A model generated the notes under the pieces. It searched no databases. It was not told the origin of the DNA and was given only the letters and a program-made list of their open reading frames with translations. From Platerodrilus igneus (Eukaryota > Arthropoda > Insecta > Coleoptera > Lycidae), in NCBI GenBank assembly GCA_036346225.1, contig JARFIW010000942.1:806001-870000 (forward strand): a stretch of 64,000 nt of DNA. The letters run 5' to 3'. The translations under genes and the position numbers were made by a program. How positions within the stretch are numbered: position 1 is the stretch's first letter; each line of letters starts with the position of its first letter. Below are positions 1-9,532 of the stretch, in pieces.

Positions 1-447
1 ATTTTTCTTGAAATTATTTTATGTTAATAGAACTTATGTTTAGGATAAATTTTATTTGAATTTATTTAAAAACTAGTTAAACAGACAATTGTAAAAGATA
101 TCCAGCTACCCCGGCGATGGAATCTTATTTGGAGGAAACATTTTATTTTGAAAAATTTCTTTAATTATGACAGAATTAATAAGTGTTTTTAAGGTAGTCT
201 CAAGAGGTAGGATATAAGGTTATAAAGATTAGTATTACCAAAGCAATGGAGATTTATGCTGAATAACCATCTTCCGTATAAAAATATTATTAGACGAGAT
301 TGCTGTGATAGACAGTGGCACCCCTCAATTTTCACAGAGAAAAGGCCCTTCAGGGTAAGTGATAGTGTAACATACTGTTTTATAGTTCAATACTTTTAGT
401 AATTAATTTTGTCTAAATTATTTTTATTTTAAATTTTTATGTTCTTC
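1..447 (+). repeat. Dispersed repeat A, copy 1, left part
   Basis: Non-coding. It matches two other places in the window (15490-16126 and 46857-49632) through shared blocks such as the ATCCAGCTACCCCGGCGATG region near 100 and the CCTTCAGGGTAAGTG block near 348. The copy begins inside the repeat, so it extends left of the window. It is cut near 447, where a LINE fragment starts, and resumes at 5409. The nature of repeat A is unknown; no terminal inverted repeats or coding sequence were recognised. Confidence 0.7.
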
Positions 448-911
448 GGTGTGTCCTTCAAAATCAAAGAGAAATTTACATCTTTGTAAATTGGTGTGAA
501 GTAAAAAAAAGGTATTAAACACATCGTAATGTAATTTCGTTCGGTTTAACAAAATGAGATAAATACACCTCAAGTTTATAAAATAAAAGATACGTTAATC
601 ATCAATACCGACGTATTAAAGACCTAGGTGTTATATTTTCTGCACAATTCACATTTGGGCAACATATTAATTACTGCTGCAATAAAGCGTTAAAGCAATT
701 CGGTTTCATCAAAAGAAATACTAAATCATTTTACAACATTCGGGCACTCAAGTCTCTTTACGTCTCATTTTCAAGTACATATTGACAAATTAGAAAATGT
801 TCAAAAATACTTTTTTTAGATATATTGGATACAAACTAAAAATTCCACAAAATAATATAAATTATAATGAACTCTATATATACTTGAATATCCGATCTCT
901 AAAGATAAGAC
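448..911 (+). pseudogene. LINE (jockey-like) RT C-terminal remnant, left of the Copia insertion
   Basis: From about 600 one frame reads IKDLGVIFSAQFTFGQHINY and then KALKQFGFIKRNTKSF, the conserved block after the reverse-transcriptase active site of jockey-superfamily LINEs. Upstream, about 470-560, an NWCEV..NVISFG stretch fits the preceding RT block. Stops and frame changes appear from about 780. The reading continues at 4909 beyond the Copia element, so this is one 5'-truncated LINE interrupted by Copia. The EN domain and most of the RT are absent, so the fragment is dead. Confidence 0.8.
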
Positions 912-1108
912 TGTAGTAATTTATCATACTGTTATTTGTGATACTTACCTTATTCATTGTTAATTGTAGTAGGTTTTGGTTGAGAGAAGTCAAGTTTTGT
1001 CAAAAAGAATGATTTTGTAATAAAAAGTTATCTGATTTACTTAAGAGTTATATTGAAAATAGATGTAGTTAATTATGTGCAGTGTTTTACTGAATATCTA
1101 AAATAACA
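912..1108 (+). repeat. Copia 5' LTR
   Basis: 197 bp, starts TGTAGTAATTTATC and ends AAAATAACA. Read side by side it is identical to the LTR at 4707-4903. It is preceded by the target-site copy AAGAC at 907-911. It should hold the element's promoter; no clear TATA element was assigned. Confidence 0.95.
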
Positions 1109-1122
1109 GGTTACGGGCCCAG
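1109..1122 (+). promoter_or_regulatory. Copia primer-binding site, initiator tRNA-Met half-molecule type
   Basis: GGTTACGGGCCCAG directly follows the 5' LTR. It is complementary, with one mismatch, to the anticodon stem-loop of eukaryotic initiator tRNA-Met rather than to a tRNA 3' end. Drosophila copia is known to prime from such an internal tRNA fragment. The mismatch falls at the middle anticodon base. Confidence 0.8.
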
Positions 1123-1132
1123 GCATCTAAAA

Positions 1133-2119
1133 ATGGCAGAAAGTTTGATAACTGTCATGAAAAATAATTTTAATATAGAACTGCTAAATGTAAATAATTT
1201 TCATGCTTGGAAGTTTCGAATGCAATCTTTATTTATGGAAAAGGACGTTTTAGAATGCATAGAAATAGAATTTAATGCAACTAGTTACACAGACGAAAAG
1301 AAAAAGGTTGAAGCCAAAAAACGAGATAATAAATGCAAATCTTATATCGTGCAGTGCATTGATGATGCTCAAATTGATTTAATAAGAAATAAAGAGACTG
1401 CATACAGTATGTGGAAGAATCTTGAAGAAAGGTATGAAAAGAAAGGTATTCCGGGACAAATGTTATTACGTAAAAGGTTAATGAGCATGAAATTAGGAGA
1501 AGCAAAAGACCTTGAAATGTTTTTGGCGCAATTTGATGAAACAGTACGACAATTAAAAGTTACAGGAGCAGATTTAAAAGAACAAGATTTAGTTTGTACT
1601 TTATTAATGGCGATGCCACCAAGCATGGAAACCGTAATTGCAATTTTGGAAAATATGCCTTCGGAAGAATTGAGTATAAATTTAGTAAAAGCAAAGCTAC
1701 GAACTGAAGTAGAAAGAAGAAAAGCTGTGTCTGAAATTGAAACAAACAAAATTGGACAAGAACACGGTAAACTTGCAGCATTTTTAACAAATAATAGTGG
1801 TGTATGTTACGCATGTGGTGAAAAAGGGCATTATAAAAGAGATTGCAAGAAGAATAACTATAAAAATCAGACCTACAGAAGTAGAAATTTTAGAGGTAGA
1901 GGTAACTACAGAGGAAATTTTAATCAAAGAGGAAATATCAATAACCAACGATGGGATTACTCGAGAAATTATAGTAATCAAAGAGGAAGATACAGAGATC
2001 AACCCAGTGGTAGTAGAGGAGATTATAGTAATCAAAGAGAAATGGAAGAATCAAAAGGTAACTTTGTTGAAAAAGAGGACACAGATAAAGGTATATGTTT
2101 CATGACACAAAAAAGTTGA
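1133..2119 (+). CDS. gag: Copia Gag-like protein with one zinc knuckle
   Basis: 328-residue ORF starting 25 bp after the 5' LTR. Residues 1-130 resemble the UBN2/DUF4219 Gag region of Copia elements (NFHAWKFRMQSLF, then a YSMWKNLEERYE block). A CCHC knuckle CYACGEKGHYKRDC lies near residue 225, followed by an Arg/Asn/Gly-rich tail with repeated YSNQRG-like motifs that probably binds RNA. The ORF looks intact. In intact Copia elements gag and pol are one frame; here the frame is lost at 2119 just before the protease, so no Gag-Pol fusion can be made. Confidence 0.85.
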   Translation: MAESLITVMKNNFNIELLNVNNFHAWKFRMQSLFMEKDVLECIEIEFNATSYTDEKKKVEAKKRDNKCKSYIVQCIDDAQIDLIRNKETAYSMWKNLEERYEKKGIPGQMLLRKRLMSMKLGEAKDLEMFLAQFDETVRQLKVTGADLKEQDLVCTLLMAMPPSMETVIAILENMPSEELSINLVKAKLRTEVERRKAVSEIETNKIGQEHGKLAAFLTNNSGVCYACGEKGHYKRDCKKNNYKNQTYRSRNFRGRGNYRGNFNQRGNINNQRWDYSRNYSNQRGRYRDQPSGSRGDYSNQREMEESKGNFVEKEDTDKGICFMTQKS

Positions 2120-4541
2120 AGACAAAACTGTAAGTAAGAAAGACATTTTATTTTATATAGACTCTGGGTGTACTGATCATATGGTAAACTCTAGAAGGTA
2201 TTTTTCTGAGTACATGTTGTTGCAAAATCCTATTAAAATAGCTGTTGCAAAAAGTGAAAATTTTATGGAAGCAATAGGTGTGGGCAACATCAAAATAGTC
2301 AGTCATGTTTATAATGAAAAGGTAGAATGTACTATAAAGAATGTGTTGTATGTACCCAATCTTGCAAAAATTTAATGTCTGTGAAGCGATTAGAAATGAA
2401 CGGTGTCACAGTAGTTTTGATAATGGCAAGGTATTTTTGCGTAACAAAGATAGGTTAGTAGGAATTGGAAATAGAAATAAACTATATGAAATAAGTTTTG
2501 AGGTGAATGTTAATGAATGTTTAAGTACTGAAACAGAAAATGAAGAACTAAAATTATGGCATAGGAGACTAGGGCACATTTGTAATGCAAATTTAGAAAA
2601 GTTATTAAAAAATATCATGGTTGAAGGGTTAGAAAATTTAAAATTGAGCAAAGTTGAATTTTGTGAGTCTTGCGTTCAGGGCCAAATGAGTAGATTACCA
2701 TTTAATTCCAGAAATAAAGCTAACCGGATTTTAGGTATAGTGCATTCTGATTTAGTTGGTCCAATAACACCTGTAAAAGTCATGAAGGTGAAAAATATTT
2801 TATCACGTTTATTGATGATTTCTCAGGTTTTGTTCAGGTTTATATGTTAAAAGGAAAAAACGAAGTCTTTGATTGTTTTAAGGAGTTTGTTCAGACCACA
2901 CAGGCTAAGTTTAATTTAAGATTATCAGTTTTAAGGTGTGATAATGGTGGCGAATATATTTCTAGTGAATTGAAAGATTTTTGTCGTGAAAATGGAACTG
3001 TTATAGACTATTCTACGCCATATACTCCACAACAAAATGGGAAGAGTGAAAGATATAATAGAAGCTTGGAAGAAAAGGCTAGAACAATGTTAGAAGAAGC
3101 AAAATTACCAAAACATTTCTGGAACGAGGCTATAAGAGTTGCAGCATATGTGTTAAATCGAAGCCCTCATAGTAATTTAAAAGATACTCCTGCAGAAATT
3201 TGGAATGGTGTAAAGCCAAGTATTCAAAATATGAAGATATTTGGTTGCATGGCTTTCTCTCACATTCCAGAACAATTTAGAGGTAAATTTGATAGCAAAG
3301 TTAAAAAATGTATTATGATGGGATACACAAATACAGGATATAGATTGTGGGATATAGCTAAAGAAAAAATAATTACATCAAAGAATGTGAAGTTCAATGA
3401 AAATGATTTTTATTATAAAATTAATGTTGCAAGAATAGGCTTAGTGAATAAGGAAGATAAGGAATCGACAGAAGATATCACTGAGATTGACGATCAAGAA
3501 AACGAAATAAATGTAGACAAAGTCGGAGAAAATAAAAGGAAAAAGAGAAAAACAAAAGTACCAGAGAAATATTCAGATTTTGAAATGTATATGGCATTTC
3601 ATGCAATTGCGTACATTGAAGATGTTCCACAGAATGTAGAGCAAATAAATGAAAGAGAAGATAAGCAAATGTGGATAACTGCTATGCAGAAAGAGATAGA
3701 ATCTATAAATAAGAATGAAACTTGGATGGAGGTAAAGAAACCTGAAAATGCGGAGATATTAAGCACAAAATGGATTTTTACGAAGAAACCATTGGAACAT
3801 GATGTACAAGATAAATACAAAGCACGGCTGGTAGTAAGAGGTTTTGCCCAAAAGGATACGTTTAATTATGATGAGATATATTCACCAGTGGCTAAGATGT
3901 TTACTATCAGAACTTTACTATCATTAACGAATCAATACAAACATCATATTAAACAACTTGAAGTTAAGACAGCGTTTTTGAATGGGAACTTGAAAGAAGA
4001 AATATATATATCCACCACAGGGAGTGAACTGTAAGAGGGATAATGTGTTAAAACTGAATAAGGCTCTATATGGTCTGAAGCAAGCAAGCAAGTGTTGGAA
4101 TCAAAAATTTAATGATTTTTTACTTAGTTTAGGATTTACAAGGTCAAACGTTGATTACTGTTTGTACATAAAACATGATAAAGAGAGTGTAGTGTATTTA
4201 GTAATATATGTAGATGACATTTTACTGACAAGTCAGTACTTAAGAGTTTTAGATGAATACAAAAGTAAATTTATGCAATAATTTGACATGAAGGATAAGG
4301 GAAATTTAACGAATTTTTTAGGACTTGAAATAGATTATGACCGGGAAAAAGGAATTTTGAAAATAAGTCAAAAAAAGGTATGTTAAAGGAATTCTAAAAC
4401 GTTTTTATTTTGATCAGTGTAAACCGTGTACAACTCCAATCGATTTAAAATTGCGAATAACTGCTAGTGAAAATAACGAAGGCTCAAAGCAAAGATCAGT
4501 TTTGTTCAAACAAATTAGGACTAGGATTAGTAGAATAAAAT
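2120..4541 (+). pseudogene. pol: Copia pol (protease, integrase, RT, truncated RNase H), broken
   Basis: Protease motif YIDSGCTDHM near 2150-2180. GAG-pre-integrase LWHRRLGHI and a zinc-binding CESCVQGQ near 2550-2690. Integrase acidic residues are seen at HSDLVGP (about 2747), RCDNGGEY (about 2940) and GKSERYN (about 3040). RT follows from about 3670. Its first catalytic Asp is replaced: the block reads QLEVKTAFLNG where Copia RTs have D. The YVDD box is intact near 4205. Frame changes occur near 2119, 2375, 2790 and 4020, with a stop at 4279-4281. Most of RNase H is deleted near 4490. The element could move only with enzymes supplied in trans. Confidence 0.9.
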
Positions 4542-4689
4542 AAACAAACACAAACTAGATCATTTGAGTAAGAGAGGGAAATGAATTAATTTTATGTTTT
4601 GATGTTAAGATTTTAATTTATTGATGTAGTTGAGATACTAACATGTTTTAGAGAATTTAAATTTGATTGTTTCATGTTATAGAATAAGG

Positions 4690-4706
4690 AAAGTATCAAG
4701 AGAGGG
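4690..4706 (+). other. Copia polypurine tract
   Basis: The purine-rich stretch AAGTATCAAGAGAGGG lies immediately before the 3' LTR at 4707. This is the position expected for plus-strand DNA priming. Confidence 0.6.
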
Positions 4707-4903
4707 TGTAGTAATTTATCATACTGTTATTTGTGATACTTACCTTATTCATTGTTAATTGTAGTAGGTTTTGGTTGAGAGAAGTCAAGTTTTGTCAAAA
4801 AGAATGATTTTGTAATAAAAAGTTATCTGATTTACTTAAGAGTTATATTGAAAATAGATGTAGTTAATTATGTGCAGTGTTTTACTGAATATCTAAAATA
4901 ACA
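4707..4903 (+). repeat. Copia 3' LTR
   Basis: 197 bp, identical to the 5' LTR by direct reading, and followed by the AAGAC target copy at 4904-4908. Identity of the two LTRs implies a very recent insertion. Confidence 0.95.
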
Positions 4904-4908
4904 AAGAC

Positions 4909-5408
4909 GAATCAATATAGATATTATTACTGTACACAAAATTATTAATGGTTTATTAGATGCTCCAGAATTATTACAATTAATTAGATTTAACGTACCA
5001 CAGAAATTGTTATGCTCCAACAACATATTTTTTGTATCATATCATAGAACATTATATGGCCAATGGTCTAGTCTCAATTGAATGATACGCTTTGGTAACT
5101 CATGTACGATTGATCTATTTTGTATTTCACTTTGTAAATTAAGAACGACTAAACTACATTAGCTAGTGTATCATTTTCAATACAGTACAGAAACTGTAAA
5201 ATTGCTCGTGCAGCTTTATTTGACCAAATTATTTTATAATTAAATTATTTAAAGGTTCTACAGAACCAATACCTCCTATATGACTATAAGTAAATTGCTT
5301 TGTTTTGTTTGGAAGTCATTATGACTATTTTTATTGTAAATTGGCTTTATGTACTAATAATATGACTGTAAATTGGTGTTGTATACCGTTATTATTATTA
5401 AATAAATC
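4909..5408 (+). pseudogene. LINE (jockey-like) remnant, right of the Copia insertion, with 3' tail
   Basis: Continues the LINE of 448-911: one frame reads NIDIITVHKIINGLLDAPEL and then RMIRFGNSCTIDLF-like sequence to a stop near 5160. The rest looks like a 3' UTR. It ends in an ATTATTATTAAATAAAT tail at about 5390-5408, as many jockey-type LINEs do. Repeat A resumes immediately after, so the LINE inserted into repeat A. Confidence 0.75.
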
Positions 5409-5522
5409 AATAATTTCTTTCATAGGATCTCACACAGTACCACTGCAGTTAGCCAATGCACCCTTCCCCTTCAGGGCACATCAAAATATATTCATTTAAT
5501 GCTCATTTTACCCGTAACAACC
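5409..5522 (+). repeat. Dispersed repeat A, copy 1, right terminal part
   Basis: Matches the terminal blocks of the other two copies: CATAGGATCTCACACAG..CCACTGCAGTTAG and the shared end ATTTTACCCGTAACAA near 5507-5522 (16110-16126 and about 49616-49629 elsewhere). All three copies stop at CGTAACAA, after which the flanks differ, so this is taken as a real element end. Confidence 0.75.
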
Positions 5523-7830
5523 TTGCATGAACTTGTCGATAGGCAGCAAGAAGAATTTTCACAAGCGAGTGCCATTTTAAAAACACAAATGTATAGTCAG
5601 GATGTGATTGATACGAGCACATCTATTTCAGCCGCACTCTCTCTTCAACGAGAATTAATAGATTTGTTAATGTTGGGAGGGTTTGAAATATGAAAGTGGG
5701 CCCGTAACGCTTCTGAATTGTTATCTTCAGTTGTTGGTTCAGATCCCCAAATTCTATTTCATTTGATAAGAATGATCCACCCACTATAAAGGTCTTGGGA
5801 CTTCAATGGCATCCTTCTGATGATTTATTTTCTTATATAGGAGAAGTCAATGTATGTCCCACATCATATCAATTTTTCTAGCAATTATAAGGTTGAACTG
5901 CATGGATTTTGTGATGCATCTAGTATTGGCTATGCTGTGGTTTATACACGCATAGAAAGTTCAAGAAATTATTTTACAGTGTCACTGTTGTGCGCTTAAA
6001 AAAGGGTTTCACCACTTAAATCGTTGAGTTTACCATGGTTAGAATTCCTTGGAATTTTTCTTCTGGCAGATTTAGTTACCTTCGTTAAAACTACTTTTTC
6101 TTTGCAAAATTGCGTTAATCATTGTTTACGCTTTTATAGATGTTCAAATAGTGCTTGTATGGTTAAACAAATCACCTAACAGTTGAAAAGCTTTCGTGGC
6201 AAGTAGGGTTAACCACATCCAAGACATTATTCTAGAAGCTTCTTGGCATTATATTCCATCAGATGTGAACGCCGCAAATGTGGCATCGCAGAATGATTCC
6301 TCAGAAATTCTTAGCGTAGACGATATGGCGAGAAGGTCCTACATCTTTTGTCTATGCCCAAAACCGATTGGGTTGATTTTTCTATCAAAATTGTGACTTA
6401 GTCCAGAGGTGGATCTTGAAGAATAATCCAACGTTTTTACAGCGTTACTGATTAACAATTTTTCCTCTTTGACTTTCTCATATTTTTAGTTTTTACTTTC
6501 GTTTATCTAATAATTTTCGAAAAAAACTCAATAAAACTGCTTAAGAATATTATTTTAGACGAGACACACACATTATCTTGTCTGGTTAAATATGTTCAAT
6601 CTGTATCATTTCCAGAGATTATTGTGGAAATAATTCAGAATAATGAATTGTTACCTAAATAGTTTAGACAATTCTCTCTCTTTCTAGATCCTAACAGGTT
6701 AGTAGGAGGTTGTCTTAGCAAATCCGAATTGATATATGAGGCAAAGCATCCCCTACTGCTATCCAGTTCACACCAGCTTACTAGTGTAACTATTAAATCC
6801 ACCCATTTCAAATATTTACGTCCAGTTTTTCAAACCTTACACTATTTATTAGTGCAACAGTTCTGCTACTAGAGCTATGCAAAAGACTATCCAATTGTTT
6901 GAAGCGTTTCAGAATGTCCCTGAAGAAGCGTTGGCAGCACTTATGGGGATTTACCTTCCTTATATTTCTAAGCTCAAACCTTTTTCACATATAGCAATCG
7001 ATTTCTGCGAACCTTTTTACATTTCACCCCATCGCTCAGGTGGTTCTAAATATTTGAAATCCTACGTGTGCATGTTTGTATGTACTAGCACAAAGGTTAT
7101 TTATCGCGAACTGGCGATGCACCTGTCTACAGAGAGCTTTATCGTTTGGTTTCCGATTGTTACAAGGATAATCAAATTTTATTGGGGCAAACAATCAGTT
7201 CCATAAACTTGCAAAAAAAGCTTCTGAAACTCTCCTGTTGCATTGGCATTTTGGTCCTCTCTCGTGTCCTCATTTTAATGGTCTTACTGAGGCTGGCATA
7301 AAAATGTTTAAAGAACACTTATTTCAAGTTGTTAGTGAACAATACCTTACTTTGGAAAAAAATTACTAATTTGCTTGTCAAATAGAGGCTCGTCTGAATT
7401 CCCACCCTCTTTGTGCACAAAGCAATGACCCAAACAATCTAACTTCTCTTACACCAAGACATTTTTTGATCCTGGAACCTCTAAATTCAGCTATTACAGA
7501 GCCGGTCCAGGTCAAGGAATCAATTAACTGCCTCTCGCAATGGCAGCTCATTCAGTCTTCGACATTCTTTCTGTAAAAGATATTCCATGAGTACTTAAAC
7601 ACATTACAGATGAGGCGAAAGTGAAATAAATCTGTACTGGAAATAAAACTCAATTATTTAGTACTGCTAAAGAGTGATCTCACTTCTATCTGACCTCTCA
7701 GTCGCATTAATGAGCTACACCCGGGCGCCAATGGTCAGATTTGGGCGGTATCTGTTAATACTTTCACTGGTATATTTTGAAGGCCAGTTATTAAGCTCTG
7801 ACCCCTGCCAATTATGTTTCTTTATTCTTC
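5523..7830 (+). pseudogene. pol: BEL/Pao pol relic (RT end, RNase H, integrase), old
   Basis: Starts abruptly in the RT palm/thumb (TLHELVDRQQEEFSQASAIL, then IDLLMLGGFEI, where Pao has the GGFELRKW block). RNase H-like LHGFCDASSIGYAV lies near 5890 and SRVNHIQDIILEASWHYIPS near 6205. A zinc-finger remnant (AKHPLLL..HQL) lies near 6745. Integrase core IAIDFCEPFYISPHRSGGSKY lies near 6990, and NSHPLC..TPRHFLILEPL near 7390-7480. A C-terminal HPGANGQIWAVSVNTFTG block lies near 7715. Stops and frameshifts are frequent, so this is far older than the Pao at 36005. The upstream half is missing: repeat A sits at the break. Confidence 0.85.
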
Positions 7831-7892
7831 TAGAGATGTTACTTTAATTTTTGTCCATGTTTAATTTTCAGTAAAGAAAACGCACTGTGTGT

Positions 7893-8290
7893 TTGGCGGC
7901 CGGCATGTTCACACATTTATTTATATAGTAAATGATTTGTTTCATTAAATTGTAGAAGTTAATTTATTACAGTTGCGTATATTTCAGATACTTAATAACA
8001 AAAAGAACCACTAGATGCCAGAATGTGTTCAGTTTTTTGTCAAGTTAAGCTTTGATATCAGTTCAACAATTAAAACTATTATCGTATCTGTCGATGAATA
8101 ATATGATCGATATACCAGTGATATGTTGTTTGTTATTTTGCTTATTACAAACCTCAATTACAAATTATCATGTGTCGTGTTCAATTCCTTTCCATCCCTA
8201 TTAAACCTGTTTCCCAAGTGGCAACAACTAATTCAATCAAGAATCAAGATCAGGACATTTATGGTAAGTTTTATTTTTTACATTTACATG
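7893..8290 (+). repeat. Possible 3' LTR of the old BEL/Pao relic
   Basis: After the pol relic comes GGCGGCCGGCATGTTCACACATT. Its layout resembles the junction GGTGAGCGGTATGTTCGGG at the 3' LTR of the other Pao in this window, so an LTR probably starts near 7909. The end is uncertain. No partner LTR lies in the window, so this rests on position and the junction only. Confidence 0.35.
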
Positions 8291-8727
8291 CAACCGGTAA
8301 CACCTATGGTTTATTATAAAATTTTACATGCTGATGTGGCCCGATTCAAACAGTCCTTTGATTTTCTAGCTATTGAAGATTATTCAGTTGCTTACTTTTT
8401 AACGTTTCAAATCGGGTTGCATAAAATAATATCCATTTTATTTAGTATCTGTAACAAATTAACACAATCTAGTAAAACCTGTCATTTTGATGCGTACTAA
8501 ATTCCTTTTAGCATTTAATTTTTATATGTAGCTTTGCTATAACTTTAAGTTTAAATTAAGTGTCTGGTTTTGAATATTTATGCAAATTCCTACTGGAAAT
8601 TGTATGATTGGCTATCTACAGTCACCTGATCAATGGACTGTTTAGCACAAGTGATGGCGTGGTTGTGTTCCGGAACTAAAGTGAATATTATGTCACGTGT
8701 TAAGTGATTTAACCCGCAATATGCCTC
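8291..8727. other. AT-rich stretch, nothing recognised
   Basis: A 125-codon open frame (8123-8500) overlaps this stretch but has no recognised motif or gene-like context. No repeat family of this window was recognised here. Confidence 0.5.
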
Positions 8728-8830
8728 TTTCAATTACTAGATAACCAATATCTACTCTTTATATGTTGAAAACCTATTCCACTTTTCTTATTTAAATGGA
8801 TAAAACATGTTAGTTTTTCTATTTTTTTTA
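8728..8830 (+). repeat. Possible short fragment of dispersed repeat B
   Basis: TTTCAATTACTAGATAACCA at about 8730 matches the start of repeat B at 14535, 18407 and (reverse strand) 50350. The following 100 bp are only loosely similar. Confidence 0.35.
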
Positions 8831-9029
8831 TTTGTTTAATAAATTGTTTAAATATCTTCATTCTTATGACTTTTTATTTTTCATCTGCACCTTCTATACC
8901 TGTAATTTTTTATTTTTTGACTTGTTAGATATTAAAATTATCTTCGCTAATTTCTGTAATATTTCCTCGGTTACTATCGCTCTCCAATTTATGATTGATG
9001 TATCTTTTGACATTAATAGTGCAATAAAT

Positions 9030-9180
9030 CTTTCATCATCATCATTTTGTTTTCGACCTTACTTAAGGTCGGTTTGACGCAGCTCTAACTTCTTTTCTAT
9101 TCTGTGCTAATCTAAAAAGCTCTACATACCCTTCAGAATCTAAATTTCTAATAATTTGACTAATATAGTTTTCTAGGTCT
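9030..9180 (-). repeat. Second, diverged 3' end of LINE L1a with ATG-repeat tail
   Basis: The segment TCGACCTTACTTAAGGTCGG..CTAACTTCTTTTCTATTCTG is a diverged duplicate of the main 3' end at 9533-9700. It ends at TCATCATCATCAT, that is (ATG)n on the element strand. The same duplicate occurs at 32986-33150, so the composite end was inherited by both copies. Confidence 0.8.
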
Positions 9181-9310
9181 TCCTATCCACCTGGCTCTAC
9201 ATAGATATTAGCAACCTGATGGATGTTAAAGAACTCTAACATGTTTACATGATTACCATTTATAAGGAAATGAAATATAACCTGGTTATCCGCTTCAAAA
9301 AAGGAAAAGT

Positions 9311-9505
9311 GTTAAATTATATGTTATGGTAAGGCTTAAGCAACGAATCGCTACCAACATGCCAGACCGCTACCTAATTGTGAGTTATGTCATGGTGAGG
9401 TTTATTAAATTATATGTTATGGTAAGGCTTAAGCAACGAAACTCTACCAACATGCCAGACCGCTAACTAATTGTGAGTTATGTCATGGTGACATTTAGTT
9501 AACTG
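9311..9505 (-). repeat. 93-bp minisatellite, two units, inside the LINE L1a tail
   Basis: Two units anchored on TTATGGTAAGGCTTAAGCAA and CAACATGCCAGACCGCTA. The same unit is present eight times at 33287-34025 in the second L1a copy. Copy number therefore varies while position inside the element is fixed. Confidence 0.9.
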
Positions 9506-9532
9506 ATTTTTATTTTTTTTGTTTTGTTTTCG

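Larger units (their letters stand above)
912..4903 (+). mobile_element. Copia-type LTR retrotransposon, recent but internally deleted
   Basis: Complete 3,992-bp insertion. Two identical 197-bp LTRs (912-1108, 4707-4903) begin TG and end CA. The target duplication AAGAC occurs at 907-911 and 4904-4908. Order is LTR, primer site, gag, protease, integrase, RT, remnant RNase H, LTR, which is Copia order. Intact Copia elements are about 5 kb. This one lacks most of RNase H: around 4490 the reading jumps to a C-terminal KLGLGLVE-like end. Several frameshifts break pol. It sits inside a LINE remnant. Confidence 0.95.

Noticed and set aside
8123..8500. 125-codon hydrophobic frame after the Pao relic
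   Set aside because: Low-complexity AT-rich composition and a position in or beside a presumed LTR. No family recognised.
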